A DNA stretch of 64,000 nucleotides from Tragulus kanchil (taxonomy: Eukaryota; Chordata; Mammalia; Artiodactyla; Tragulidae): assembly GCA_022376925.1 (NCBI GenBank), contig JAIOJX010000030.1, positions 172,231,298-172,295,297 of the forward strand, read 5' to 3'. The notes beneath the pieces were generated by a model. It had not been told where the DNA came from and did no database searches. It was given only the letters and a program-made list of their open reading frames with translations. A program made the translations under genes and the position numbers. Numbering within the stretch: position 1 is the first letter of the stretch; the number at the start of each line of letters is the position of its first letter. Of this stretch, positions 1 to 11,049 are shown piece after piece.

Positions 1-224
1 TGAGACACAAGATGATGGAAAAAAGCAGTGGGATACATGCTTAAAATGGTATATTAGCTGAAAAATGTGCAAGAATATGGATTTACCCAGTAAGACATGT
101 TCTTCCAAATTAATAAAACAGGGATATTTGTTTCTTAATACAGTCTTTCAACTTGAAATAGGATATATCAGGAATGACATTGGCAAAGCATCATAAAATA
201 AATGTTTAGGATGTATCACAGCAT

Positions 225-412
225 AAGCACTTTGTGGTCTATTGGTACACCAATAGAATATTCCACAGCAATAAAAAGAAACTACTGTTAAATGTAACAG
301 TAAAGATGCATTTCTAAAGCACTGTACTGAGTGAAAAAACTCACACATGTACACAAAATACATGTACAGAATCAGATTCCATATGTATATGTGTGATTCA
401 ATGAAATTCAAA
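225..412 (+). mobile_element. L1 3'-end relic (probable)
   Basis: Resembles old L1 3' sequence: a TATTCCACAGCAATAAAAAG-like motif followed by an ACTGAGTGAAAAAACTCACACA-like region and an ATTCCATATG stretch. Decayed, with no open frame. Repeated at 1373-1560 by D1, and 1700-1870, ending in TCTAATAAAAATGTC, looks like its continuation. Confidence 0.5.
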
Positions 413-545
413 AATAGGCAACATTGATCTGTGAGTTAAACAGATTATCACTTATTAAATACATTTTGCTTAATAAATATATTAACTAAAAGAGAAACAA
501 ATTCAGTCTATTAGTGACAGCAAATTACACCAAGAGGATTTATCT

Positions 546-1148
546 TTGAAATTTTTTGGCTCCAAATGTCAGTGTCAGAGTAATTGACTTTGGGCAACAA
601 AACCGTTGCCATAGACTCGAGAGTGTTAAATCATGCACTGAAACAGAAGAAGGAAAAATATGTTCTACTATGACTTGCTGTGCAAACACAGAAAATGCAT
701 ATAACAGATCACAAAGAACAAAAAAATATTGTCTCCTAAAAAGGAAATTACGTGATGAATAACCCCACCTTAAGGATTTATCAGAGGTTAGTTTCTATAC
801 TCATCAAATACACCAAATAATTAAAATTCTCTACTTAATGTACACTGCTGTGTATACATACAGTCATAAAGAGAGTGAGTTTATAGGTAGAACTACAAAG
901 AGAAATTCCATCTGAACTTAAATCCTGTTGATTTCATCATTAATCTCAGAAGCTTATGAACTCCATAATACTTGTGAGACAACTCAGACTTAAATCATAA
1001 ATAATCTTTTTCTAATAAGGTCTGTCTTATATTGCTACCTCTCTCTGCATTCTGACTTCCCCATGTCTTGCCATCCATATGAACTGCTTTTCTTTGTAGT
1101 TTTTCTTTATGACTGCATCACAAGCTCATCAAGGGGGTTCAATGACAA
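546..1148. other. Intron, unclassified, AT-rich
   Basis: Between the two visible D1 copies. Only short incidental open frames; no repeat family recognised. Confidence 0.5.
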
Positions 1149-1693
1149 TGAGACACAAGATGATGGAAAAAAGCAGTGGGATACATGCTTAAAATGGTAT
1201 ATTAGCTGAAAAATGTGCAAGAATATGGATTTACCCAGTAAGACATGTTCTTCCAAATTAATAAAACAGGGATATTTGTTTCTTAATACAGTCTTTCAAC
1301 TTGAAATAGGATATATCAGGAATGACATTGGCAAAGCATCATAAAATAAATGTTTAGGATGTATCACAGCATAAGCACTTTGTGGTCTATTGGTACACCA
1401 ATAGAATATTCCACAGCAATAAAAAGAAACTACTGTTAAATGTAACAGTAAAGATGCATTTCTAAAGCACTGTACTGAGTGAAAAAACTCACACATGTAC
1501 ACAAAATACATGTACAGAATCAGATTCCATATGTATATGTGTGATTCAATGAAATTCAAAAATAGGCAACATTGATCTGTGAGTTAAACAGATTATCACT
1601 TATTAAATACATTTTGCTTAATAAATATATTAACTAAAAGAGAAACAAATTCAGTCTATTAGTGACAGCAAATTACACCAAGAGGATTTATCT

Positions 1694-3003
1694 GATGTGA
1701 CAGAAATATTTTTGGCTTTGATTTACATGCTGGTTATCTCCACACGCAGGTGTGTGTGTGTTCATGTGTACACATACCTATGTGTATAAAGTCACTAAGT
1801 AGTGCATTTAAGATTTACATATTCTCATCTGTGTAAATTATACTCTAATAAAAATGTCTTAAAAATTTAAAAAGTAAGCCAACAGGATACAAAAATAAAT
1901 TCATTTTTAAATCAGGAAATGCATTTAGAGAATGGTGAAAACACAAGAAATTTTATTATAGGCCAGTTTAACATACCTTTAGCTGTGGTAAGTTATGGGA
2001 GCTTACTGACTTTTGTGCAAAACTTACTAATAGCTTTGGGCAGGCTGGACCTAGATGCTACTAAGTAGCATCTAAGTCACTCTTGGAGCTTTTTTGCTGC
2101 ACCACACCCATCTGGGTTCTCTTAGGTTACATTCTGGGGTTCATTAGCAATCTAAGGAAAGGCTCATCTCAGCTCTACCTGGACAGCAAGTCCTAGAGCC
2201 CAATTCCACAGGCTCAGGTAGGTCTACGTGCTCTCAGGAGAGCATGCACAGGACTGCTTAGGATTTGGTTCCTGCCAGGCTCTCCACCATCCGCCCAAAT
2301 TCCTTCACAACCTCTAGGTCCTTCTAATATGTCGGCATACTGTTTGCTGTTTTGAGACCTTTGTAAGTTCTATTCTTGCTAAATGGAACACCTCAACTGT
2401 TTCTTTACTAGGTCAATCACTATTAGTCCTTTAAGAATTAACTGGTTGTCACCTATTTTTGTCAGCTAATGCCCTCTAACTGTTGGTGTTCATGCAAATC
2501 TCTACTATCACAAGTCATCCTCTGACATTATTGAGGTAGGAGATGGATGGGCCTCTGGGCTAGGCAGCTGGTGTTTATCAAGTGTAGTAAAATTGAAGCT
2601 TTGTTTTCCTGAGACATTCCAAGGACAAAGCTAGTGGAAAGAGCTGAGTTTTGCTGAAGTAAGGAGATAAGATGACCACTTCTGAGGCCAAGGAAAGTTT
2701 CCCTGATTGCACCCAGGCAGAAAGGCTCCTTGGGGGTCAAAAAGGGAATGGCACGGCTCTGTACTAGGTTATGTCAAGCCTCCCATAGGCCTCTGCATGA
2801 GAATTCATCTTGATGAAAATATATGCTTGCAGATGGAGGAGGACCCTAACACAGGTCAGATAAGGGGAAAAAACCCAGAGATAATTGGCCAAAGGTAAAC
2901 GAAGACCGGAAAAACTACCCTGTGTAAATGATTTATCCATCTCTTTACTGTGCTCTTCCACATTAGAGAGGATGCCCACATCCTTTCTCTCTGCGAATGT
3001 ATT
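1694..3003. other. Intron, mostly unclassified
   Basis: Starts with a probable L1 tail including a short TG run near 1748. From 1880 to 3003 I recognise no family. It contains an inverted repeat with 11-bp arms at 2052-2074. Confidence 0.5.
2052..2074. repeat. Perfect short inverted repeat
   Basis: Arms TAGATGCTACT (2052-2062) and AGTAGCATCTA (2064-2074) around a single A. Could extrude a small hairpin; no function inferred. Confidence 0.85.
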
Positions 3004-3022
3004 TCTGCCTTGCTTCAATCTT

Positions 3023-3292
3023 TTTTTTTTTTTTCTTTTCTGCCACTTCTATTGATCTTTCATTTATTTGTTTTCATCCATCTTTGTTCTTTGGCCCGTG
3101 TGGGCCTCCCATCGCAGCGGCCTCTCTTGTCACAGAGTACCAGGTTCATGTGCTCCAGAGCTCTGGCTCAGTAGTTGGACACACCAGTCCAGTCGCTCTG
3201 CGGCACGTGGGATCTTCCCAGGCCAGGGATAGAACTGGCACCCCTTGCACTGCAAGGCAGTGTTCTTACCCACTGGGCCACGAGGGAAGCCC
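3023..3292 (-). mobile_element. tRNA-Glu-derived SINE (CHR-type), full length
   Basis: On the minus strand the head is GGGCTTCCCTCGTGGCCCAG with A-box and B-box-like sequence, followed by the GATGGATGAAAA body end and a poly-A tail (poly-T on plus). Target-site duplication TCTGCCTTGCTTCAATCTT at 3004-3022 and 3293-3311. Confidence 0.93.
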
Positions 3293-3377
3293 TCTGCCTT
3301 GCTTCAATCTTAAACCATTTCCCTGTATGCTCTCTGACTTGTTGTGCTGCCTGTCTCTAAGAATAAACTTTGTATCT

Positions 3378-3413
3378 GTTTTTTTTTTCTTTTTTCTTTC
3401 TTTCTTTCTTTCA
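3378..3413. repeat. Pyrimidine-rich (TTTC)n run
   Basis: T-rich tract followed by about five TTTC units. Simple repeat. Confidence 0.8.
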
Positions 3414-3751
3414 GGTTTTTCTTCATTGAAACATTCTTGCTTTCAGATGGGAGGCAAAAGCCTAGGTCACTTTGCTTCTAGCCTCCAGCCGCTAGATTAT
3501 GGTTAGGATTCCTGACTTTCATCCTGGCTACCCAGGTTCAAATTCTGGGCAGGAAAATAAGTTAACTCACTTCAGGATCACTCGCTGTATCTCTCCAAGA
3601 TTATTAAAATAGTCTGATATTTTTAAGAAACCCGATTTCCCAAACACACCAGGAATACTTTTAATATGGTGGTGATATCTAATCTCTTATCCCTGGAACT
3701 TACTAGGATTTCTGGCCTATATTCAGCTAAAGTGTGTTGAATTTATGTTAA
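3414..3751. other. Intron, unclassified
   Basis: No repeat family or conserved coding sequence recognised between the pyrimidine run and D2. Confidence 0.45.
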
Positions 3752-5970
3752 CTAAAAACTCCAGTATGTTGTCTTGTGCCAAAAACTCCTGGAATACAAA
3801 TGACAAACTGGTATTTCCATCTAAAATGTGAATTTTAAGAAAAAAACAAGCCGTATTAAAAGGAACCAGGTTTTAAAAGGTTAGGAAGGCAATTTTCTAA
3901 GTCAAGTGACAAATAGCATGAAAAATCGTCTTTTACAACTGACTACGAGAAGAAAAAAGTTTCTACTTAAATTTGGAAGGATGTAATTTTAACTTTAAAA
4001 TTTCACTTAACATAATAGTTACATACCTAGCATCAAAAATACTCAATCTGACAAAAACCCAGCCTTACCCAAGTAAGAAGAGAATATCAAACATTTAATT
4101 TTTGTTAAAGAACATCAAAGAAGCCCCACCAATCTTCCAATTTCTACAAATGATTTTTCTTCCAGCCATCCTTATGGCTACGTTAATGGCCCTTTGAATT
4201 CTCACTACAGGCTTGCTTTCCTAGCTCTACCTTTAAGAACTTCAAGGGTTTCTGTCTTATTATTAACATTCAATTCAAACTAATGCCATCTTTAAACTAC
4301 TGTAGGTCAAGTTCTTCACAGCCCACAGGTGAGTCTGGCCTCCTGAGATGGCCACCTTCTGACAAAGAAGGGGAGCCTTATTCTCAGTCCCTGGTGATGG
4401 AAGAAGGTGATGGACCAAGTCAGTGCTCTCATAAATGGTGAAAAAGATTAAGATTGTTTCCTTTCTCTTGTGCTAAGGAAAAAGACAGCTAACGTAGCTC
4501 TGAAAGGAGAAAACTATGTATTGGTCTCATCAATTTCAAGGTTAGACTTTTCAAGCTGTTAGGATATTTGTGATTTTCTTTCCCTCCATTCAATTTGCAT
4601 ATTTCTTCCTTTCTCTCAGCCTCTGATTTTACACTTCACATCTCCTGATTATTTTCCTCGTTTTTCTTTTTCAACTTCTCTTCTGCTCATTTCATTGTTT
4701 TCTAACTGTCCTGTCCATGAAGAAATTCTGGATGGTTGCTTTCAATCTTTTTTCATATATTTTACTTCTGTCCCCAGTACCTATCTGTGCTTGGAATTTC
4801 TTCCCTTTTCTCTTGTTTCAATTCCTCTACGCAGCAGCCTTTTTCCCTACTAACGTATCTAAAGGAACCAGGTTTTAAAAAGTGTTAAGCTAAAAACTCC
4901 AGTATGTTGTCTTGTGCCAAAAACTCCTGGAATACAAATGACAAACTGGTATTTCCATCTAAAATGTGAATTTTAAGAAAAAAACAAGCCGTATTAAAAG
5001 GAACCAGGTTTTAAAAGGTTAGGAAGGCAATTTTCTAAGTCAAGTGACAAATAGCATGAAAAATCGTCTTTTACAACTGACTACGAGAAGAAAAAAGTTT
5101 CTACTTAAATTTGGAAGGATGTAATTTTAACTTTAAAATTTCACTTAACATAATAGTTACATACCTAGCATCAAAAATACTCAATCTGACAAAAACCCAG
5201 CCTTACCCAAGTAAGAAGAGAATATCAAACATTTAATTTTTGTTAAAGAACATCAAAGAAGCCCCACCAATCTTCCAATTTCTACAAATGATTTTTCTTC
5301 CAGCCATCCTTATGGCTACGTTAATGGCCCTTTGAATTCTCACTACAGGCTTGCTTTCCTAGCTCTACCTTTAAGAACTTCAAGGGTTTCTGTCTTATTA
5401 TTAACATTCAATTCAAACTAATGCCATCTTTAAACTACTGTAGGTCAAGTTCTTCACAGCCCACAGGTGAGTCTGGCCTCCTGAGATGGCCACCTTCTGA
5501 CAAAGAAGGGGAGCCTTATTCTCAGTCCCTGGTGATGGAAGAAGGTGATGGACCAAGTCAGTGCTCTCATAAATGGTGAAAAAGATTAAGATTGTTTCCT
5601 TTCTCTTGTGCTAAGGAAAAAAAGACAGCTAACGTAGCTCTGAAAGGAGAAAACTATGTATTGGTCTCATCAATTTCAAGGTTAGACTTTTCAAGCTGTT
5701 AGGATATTTGTGATTTTCTTTCCCTCCATTCAATTTGCATATTTCTTCCTTTCTCTCAGCCTCTGATTTTACACTTCACATCTCCCTGATTATTTTCCTC
5801 GTTTTTCTTTTTCAACTTCTCTTCTGCTCATTTCATTGTTTTCTAACTGTCCTGTCCATGAAGAAATTCTGGATGGTTGCTTTCAATCTTTTTTCATATA
5901 TTTTACTTCTGTCCCCAGTACCTATCTGTGCTTGGAATTTCTTCCCTTTTCTCTTGTTTCAATTCCTCTA
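3752..5970. repeat. D2: local duplication, offset 1138-1141
   Basis: Copy 1 is 3752-4829 and copy 2 is 4890-5970. They differ by 1-2 bp indels (for example AAAAA/AAAAAAA near 5619 and TCTCC/TCTCCC near 5785). The 60-bp spacer 4830-4889 contains a degenerate extra piece of 3859-3878 (GGAACCAGGTTTTAAAA). Confidence 0.95.
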
Positions 5971-6730
5971 GGCAACAGCCTTGATGTTGTTCTCCTTATC
6001 TACATTGCCTGAGCACACACACATACACACACACACACACTTTTTTCCCCAATAGCTCATCTAGAAAAGGTAGAGCTGTAACATTTGTCATACTGTCCAT
6101 TCATTTTCTATGTGAAAAAACTGAAGTGACAAAAAAAAATCATATCCTAATAAGCAGTAACCCTGTCCATGCTTTTATCTTGCACTTCCAGTCTTATGAA
6201 CTGTGAAAAAGAAAACACAAAAACCACATTTTTGTTATTTAAGCCACCAGAACTGACCTTTCTTACGGTAACCCTAACTAATTAGTTGGTGAAAGGTATA
6301 TATTTTTTGCATTGTTCTGTTTTGTTTTATTTTAGCGCCTGGCATTCGAGGAAACTTCTGGCAAAATTCTAGCTGGATACAAGCTAACAGAGCAGGCACT
6401 TCAGTGACTGTGCAAATGATAAAGAATGCTGTCTTTTTAGGTTTCGAGAAATCCCTAAATAAGCTAACTTCTTCAGTCTTCCACAAGCAAGCCCATGAAA
6501 CCCCGGGAAATGGAGAATCTGAAGTTGAATTACTACGTTATAATGTTCAAATGCACAGTTATCAACAAAAAATAACAAAGCATAAAAAGAAATAGGCCAG
6601 TGCAGTCCACTTCCAGGGGAAAAAAATGATACAAACCATCGATCAGTGTGTCCAGACACTAGACTTATTAGAGAAAGACCCTAAATCAATTGTCTAAAAT
6701 ATACTCAAATATTTAATGGAAACCATGAAG
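5971..6730. other. Intron, unclassified, with a CA microsatellite
   Basis: A CA run lies at about 6014-6041. The rest is not assigned to a family. Open frames on both strands up to 91 codons are not homologous to anything I know. Confidence 0.5.
6014..6041. repeat. (CA)n microsatellite
   Basis: Interrupted CA run with one CATA interruption. Confidence 0.9.
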
Positions 6731-7302
6731 AAGGAAGTAAATACTAGGAAAATGATGACTATCCAAGATGAGAATACCCATAAAGAGATAGAATTTATAC
6801 TATTTACCAACAGCTAACAGTCTATTATTTACCTCTTAGGCCTATTTACTATTGTCTCTCTCCTTTTGCTGCACCTTAATCTCCATGACGTAAGGAGTTC
6901 TTGTTTTCTTGCTGTCAGTACCTAATCAGTGCCTGACAGATAGGAGGCAGTCAACATTTGTTAACTGATGGACAATAAATGGTCTCTTCCACATTCAACA
7001 ATCTATTACCTATAGTTCTCTGATATAAAGAAATACTAACAATGGTGTGATGACAATGAATAAAATTTTGGAATGACTAAAGAAAGGGGAGGTATAGTTA
7101 TAAAGTGAAAGTTGCTGAGTGGGATGAGGGGAAGAACACATCAAAGTGGAGGGATGGGGTAAGAGTTGAAGAACGTATAGTTTTCTTGGGAAAGGGATAC
7201 ATAGGCGAGGCAAAGGGGAGAGGGGCACCTCTGTGAATTAAACAAAAGTTGGAAAGAATGTAACTCAGAAAAGATAAAAAGTGAAGCAATATGGCTACAA
7301 GA

Positions 7303-7797
7303 AAGTGAAAGTGCTAGTCACTCAGTCCTGTTCAACTCTTTTTTTTTTTAATTAAAAAAATTTATTTTTTTTGGCCACATCGATTGGTCTTTCATTTATT
7401 TATCTTTGTTCTTTGGCCTGTGTGGGCCTCCCATTGTAGTGACCTATCTCGTTGCAGAGCACGGCCTCTGGGCACATGCGCTCCAGAGCTCTGGCTCGGT
7501 AGCTGGACACATCGGTCCATGTGGTATCTTCCCAGGCTGAGGATTGAACCAGCGTCCCTTGCACTGCAAGGTGGTGTCCTTACCCATTGGACCATGAGGG
7601 AAGCCCAGTCCTGTTCTACTCTTTCTGACCCCATGGACTTAGCTCGCCAGGCTTCTCTGTCCATGGAATTCTCCAGGCCAAGAGTACTGGAGTGGGTTGC
7701 TATTTGTTTGTCCAGGGGATTTTCCTGACTCAGGGATCAAACCTGGATCTCCTGCACTACCGGCAGATTCTTTACCGTCTGAGCCACTAAGGGTTAA
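7303..7797 (-). mobile_element. Bov-tA SINE interrupted by a younger SINE
   Basis: Antisense Bov-tA: on minus it begins CTTAGTGGCTCAGACGGTAA and runs through the CCACTCCAGTACTCTTGG and CCATGGGGTC parts. A CHR-type SINE at 7341-7605 splits it. Copy at 8373-8867; the head alone recurs at about 9916-9998 through D4. Confidence 0.9.
7341..7605 (-). mobile_element. tRNA-Glu-derived SINE inserted in Bov-tA
   Basis: Flanked by near-identical duplications CAGTCCTGTTCAACTCTT (7323-7340) and CAGTCCTGTTCTACTCTT (7606-7623). Insertion in this orientation dates the family after the Bov-tA copy. Confidence 0.93.
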
Positions 7798-8410
7798 AAG
7801 AAGGAAGTAAATACTAGGAAAATGATGACTATCCAAGATGAGAATACCCATAAAGAGATAGAATTTATACTATTTACCAACAGCTAACAGTCTATTATTT
7901 ACCTCTTAGGCCTATTTACTATTGTCTCTCTCCTTTTGCTGCACCTTAATCTCCATGACGTAAGGAGTTCTTGTTTTCTTGCTGTCAGTACCTAATCAGT
8001 GCCTGACAGATAGGAGGCAGTCAACATTTGTTAACTGATGGACAATAAATGGTCTCTTCCACATTCAACAATCTATTACCTATAGTTCTCTGATATAAAG
8101 AAATACTAACAATGGTGTGATGACAATGAATAAAATTTTGGAATGACTAAAGAAAGGGGAGGTATAGTTATAAAGTGAAAGTTGCTGAGTGGGATGAGGG
8201 GAAGAACACATCAAAGTGGAGGGATGGGGTAAGAGTTGAAGAACGTATAGTTTTCTTGGGAAAGGGATACATAGGCGAGGCAAAGGGGAGAGGGGCACCT
8301 CTGTGAATTAAACAAAAGTTGGAAAGAATGTAACTCAGAAAAGATAAAAAGTGAAGCAATATGGCTACAAGAAAGTGAAAGTGCTAGTCACTCAGTCCTG
8401 TTCAACTCTT

Positions 8411-8675
8411 TTTTTTTTTAATTAAAAAAATTTATTTTTTTTGGCCACATCGATTGGTCTTTCATTTATTTATCTTTGTTCTTTGGCCTGTGTGGGCCTC
8501 CCATTGTAGTGACCTATCTCGTTGCAGAGCACGGCCTCTGGGCACATGCGCTCCAGAGCTCTGGCTCGGTAGCTGGACACATCGGTCCATGTGGTATCTT
8601 CCCAGGCTGAGGATTGAACCAGCGTCCCTTGCACTGCAAGGTGGTGTCCTTACCCATTGGACCATGAGGGAAGCC
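8411..8675 (-). mobile_element. SINE, second copy through D3
   Basis: Same element as 7341-7605 with the same flanks, displaced by 1070 bp, so not an independent insertion. Confidence 0.93.
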
Positions 8676-8783
8676 CAGTCCTGTTCTACTCTTTCTGACC
8701 CCATGGACTTAGCTCGCCAGGCTTCTCTGTCCATGGAATTCTCCAGGCCAAGAGTACTGGAGTGGGTTGCTATTTGTTTGTCC

Positions 8784-11049
8784 AGGGGATTTTCCTGACT
8801 CAGGGATCAAACCTGGATCTCCTGCACTACCGGCAGATTCTTTACCGTCTGAGCCACTAAGGGTTACAAGAAGGACATCCTAATATTCAACCATTTCCAT
8901 CAGATCATATATATGCTAAGTCTATCAGTAAATGCCAAAGCTTCAGGAAAAACAAAAAAAAAAAGATGGATAATTCCAGCAAAACTATGTGACTCTCAGG
9001 CACTACCCTGAAGGATCAGATTCAATTGTGGGTGTGGAGTGTGAGTATGATCTGGGGGGGTATGTGGTACCTTGTGAACTAGAGGAAGTATTGTTTGCAT
9101 TTGCAGGAGAAATTAATTCTGGAAAAGGTAGGAACTCTTTAAAGAACATTAACAATTTGATTTATCACCAAAAACCAATGCCAATATTTTCCAAATCAAC
9201 AAGAAACTGTGAAAGGATCCGATATGAACATATTCCAGGAATCTAGAATGGGATAGAGAGGCTTAAAAGTCACTGACCTGCCCACACATCCTCCACTTCC
9301 AGTTTTTTTTTAACCTGCATGGTATACTGGTTGCCTTCACTCTCTTCTTTCCTTGTCATTTGTATCTCTGGAATTTACAAGTTGGTCCTTAAGGAAAGGC
9401 ACTTGATAGTAATTACACTAATATGGTATCTTCTTATTTATTTTCTTTATCATCTGTCACTTCCACATTAAGAGGGCAATTCCAAGAGAGTGGGGGTGTG
9501 ATCTGATTGTCACTTGCTATATCTCAGTATGTAGATCAAGGGCTAATACCTTGGTAGAGCTTATAAACATTTATGACAGATTCAATGAAAAATATTGCCA
9601 TAATACTGAACATGCAATATTCTTATTTCTCTTTCATGAAACAAGGCTATAGGTCTATTATTAATTATAGCATTGCTTAGAAACAATATTGTGGTTTAAG
9701 GCAGTATTTTATTTCTTGGCATTTTTTGTCAGTCACTGAACAAAACCTTGTGATGCGTGTGGAACATTTCAGGTACTCAGGAAGACTAAAGTAGGGCATA
9801 TCTAAATTGGAGCCAGAAATATTTTCCTTCAGCTGTTCATACCTTTGATCTCTGGTTTTAAGAAAAAATATAGAATATGTTTCTATCTTGAGCAAGGAAA
9901 AATGCATGAAATAACCAGGGATTTTCCTGACTCAGGGATCAAACCTGGATCTCCTGCACTACGGCAGATTCTTTACCGTCTGAGCCACTAAGGGTTACAA
10001 GAAGGACATCCTAATATTCAACCATTTCCATCAGATCATATATATGCTAAGTCTATCAGTAAATGCCAAAGCTTCAGGAAAAACAAAAAAAAAAAGATGG
10101 ATAATTCCAGCAAAACTATGTGACTCTCAGGCACTACCCTGAAGGATCAGATTCAATTGTGGGTGTGGAGTGTGAGTATGATCTGGGGGGGTATGTGGTA
10201 CCTTGTGAACTAGAGGAAGTATTGTTTGCATTTGCAGGAGAAATTAATTCTGGAAAAGGTAGGAACTCTTTAAAGAACATTAACAATTTGATTTATCACC
10301 AAAAACCAATGCCAATATTTTCCAAATCAACAAGAAACTGTGAAAGGATCCGATATGAACATATTCCAGGAATCTAGAATGGGATAGAGAGGCTTAAAAG
10401 TCACTGACCTGCCCACACATCCTCCACTTCCAGTTTTTTTTTAACCTGCATGGTATACTGGTTGCCTTCACTCTCTTCTTTCCTTGTCATTTGTATCTCT
10501 GGAATTTACAAGTTGGTCCTTAAGGAAAGGCACTTGATAGTAATTACACTAATATGGTATCTTCTTATTTATTTTCTTTATCATCTGTCACTTCCACATT
10601 AAGAGGGCAATTCCAAGAGAGTGGGGGTGTGATCTGATTGTCACTTGCTATATCTCAGTATGTAGATCAAGGGCTAATACCTTGGTAGAGCTTATAAACA
10701 TTTATGACAGATTCAATGAAAAATATTGCCATAATACTGAACATGCAATATTCTTATTTCTCTTTCATGAAACAAGGCTATAGGTCTATTATTAATTATA
10801 GCATTGCTTAGAAACAATATTGTGGTTTAAGGCAGTATTTTATTTCTTGGCATTTTTTGTCAGTCACTGAACAAAACCTTGTGATGCGTGTGGAACATTT
10901 CAGGTACTCAGGAAGACTAAAGTAGGGCATATCTAAATTGGAGCCAGAAATATTTTCCTTCAGCTGTTCATACCTTTGATCTCTGGTTTTAAGAAAAAAT
11001 ATAGAATATGTTTCTATCTTGAGCAAGGAAAAAATGCATGAAATAACCA
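8784..11049. repeat. D4: tandem duplication, offset 1131-1133
   Basis: Copy 1 is about 8784-9915 and copy 2 about 9916-11049. Differences are homopolymer or single-base (TACCGG/TACGG near 9961; GGAAAAATG/GGAAAAAATG near 11030). Its first 85 bp also end D3, so that piece occurs three times (7714, 8784, 9916). Confidence 0.95.

Larger units (their letters stand above)
1..1693. repeat. D1: local duplication, offset 1148
   Basis: Bases 1-545 recur at 1149-1693 with no difference that I noticed. The match is cut by the window edge, so the first copy probably starts about 600 bp upstream and the junction lies at 545/546. Confidence 0.95.
6731..8870. repeat. D3: tandem duplication, offset 1070
   Basis: Copies 6731-7800 and 7801-8870 abut directly. 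The junction GGGTTAAAAGAAGGAAG sits on the short homology AGAAGGA shared by the two ends. Copies are essentially identical, including a nested SINE. Confidence 0.96.
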
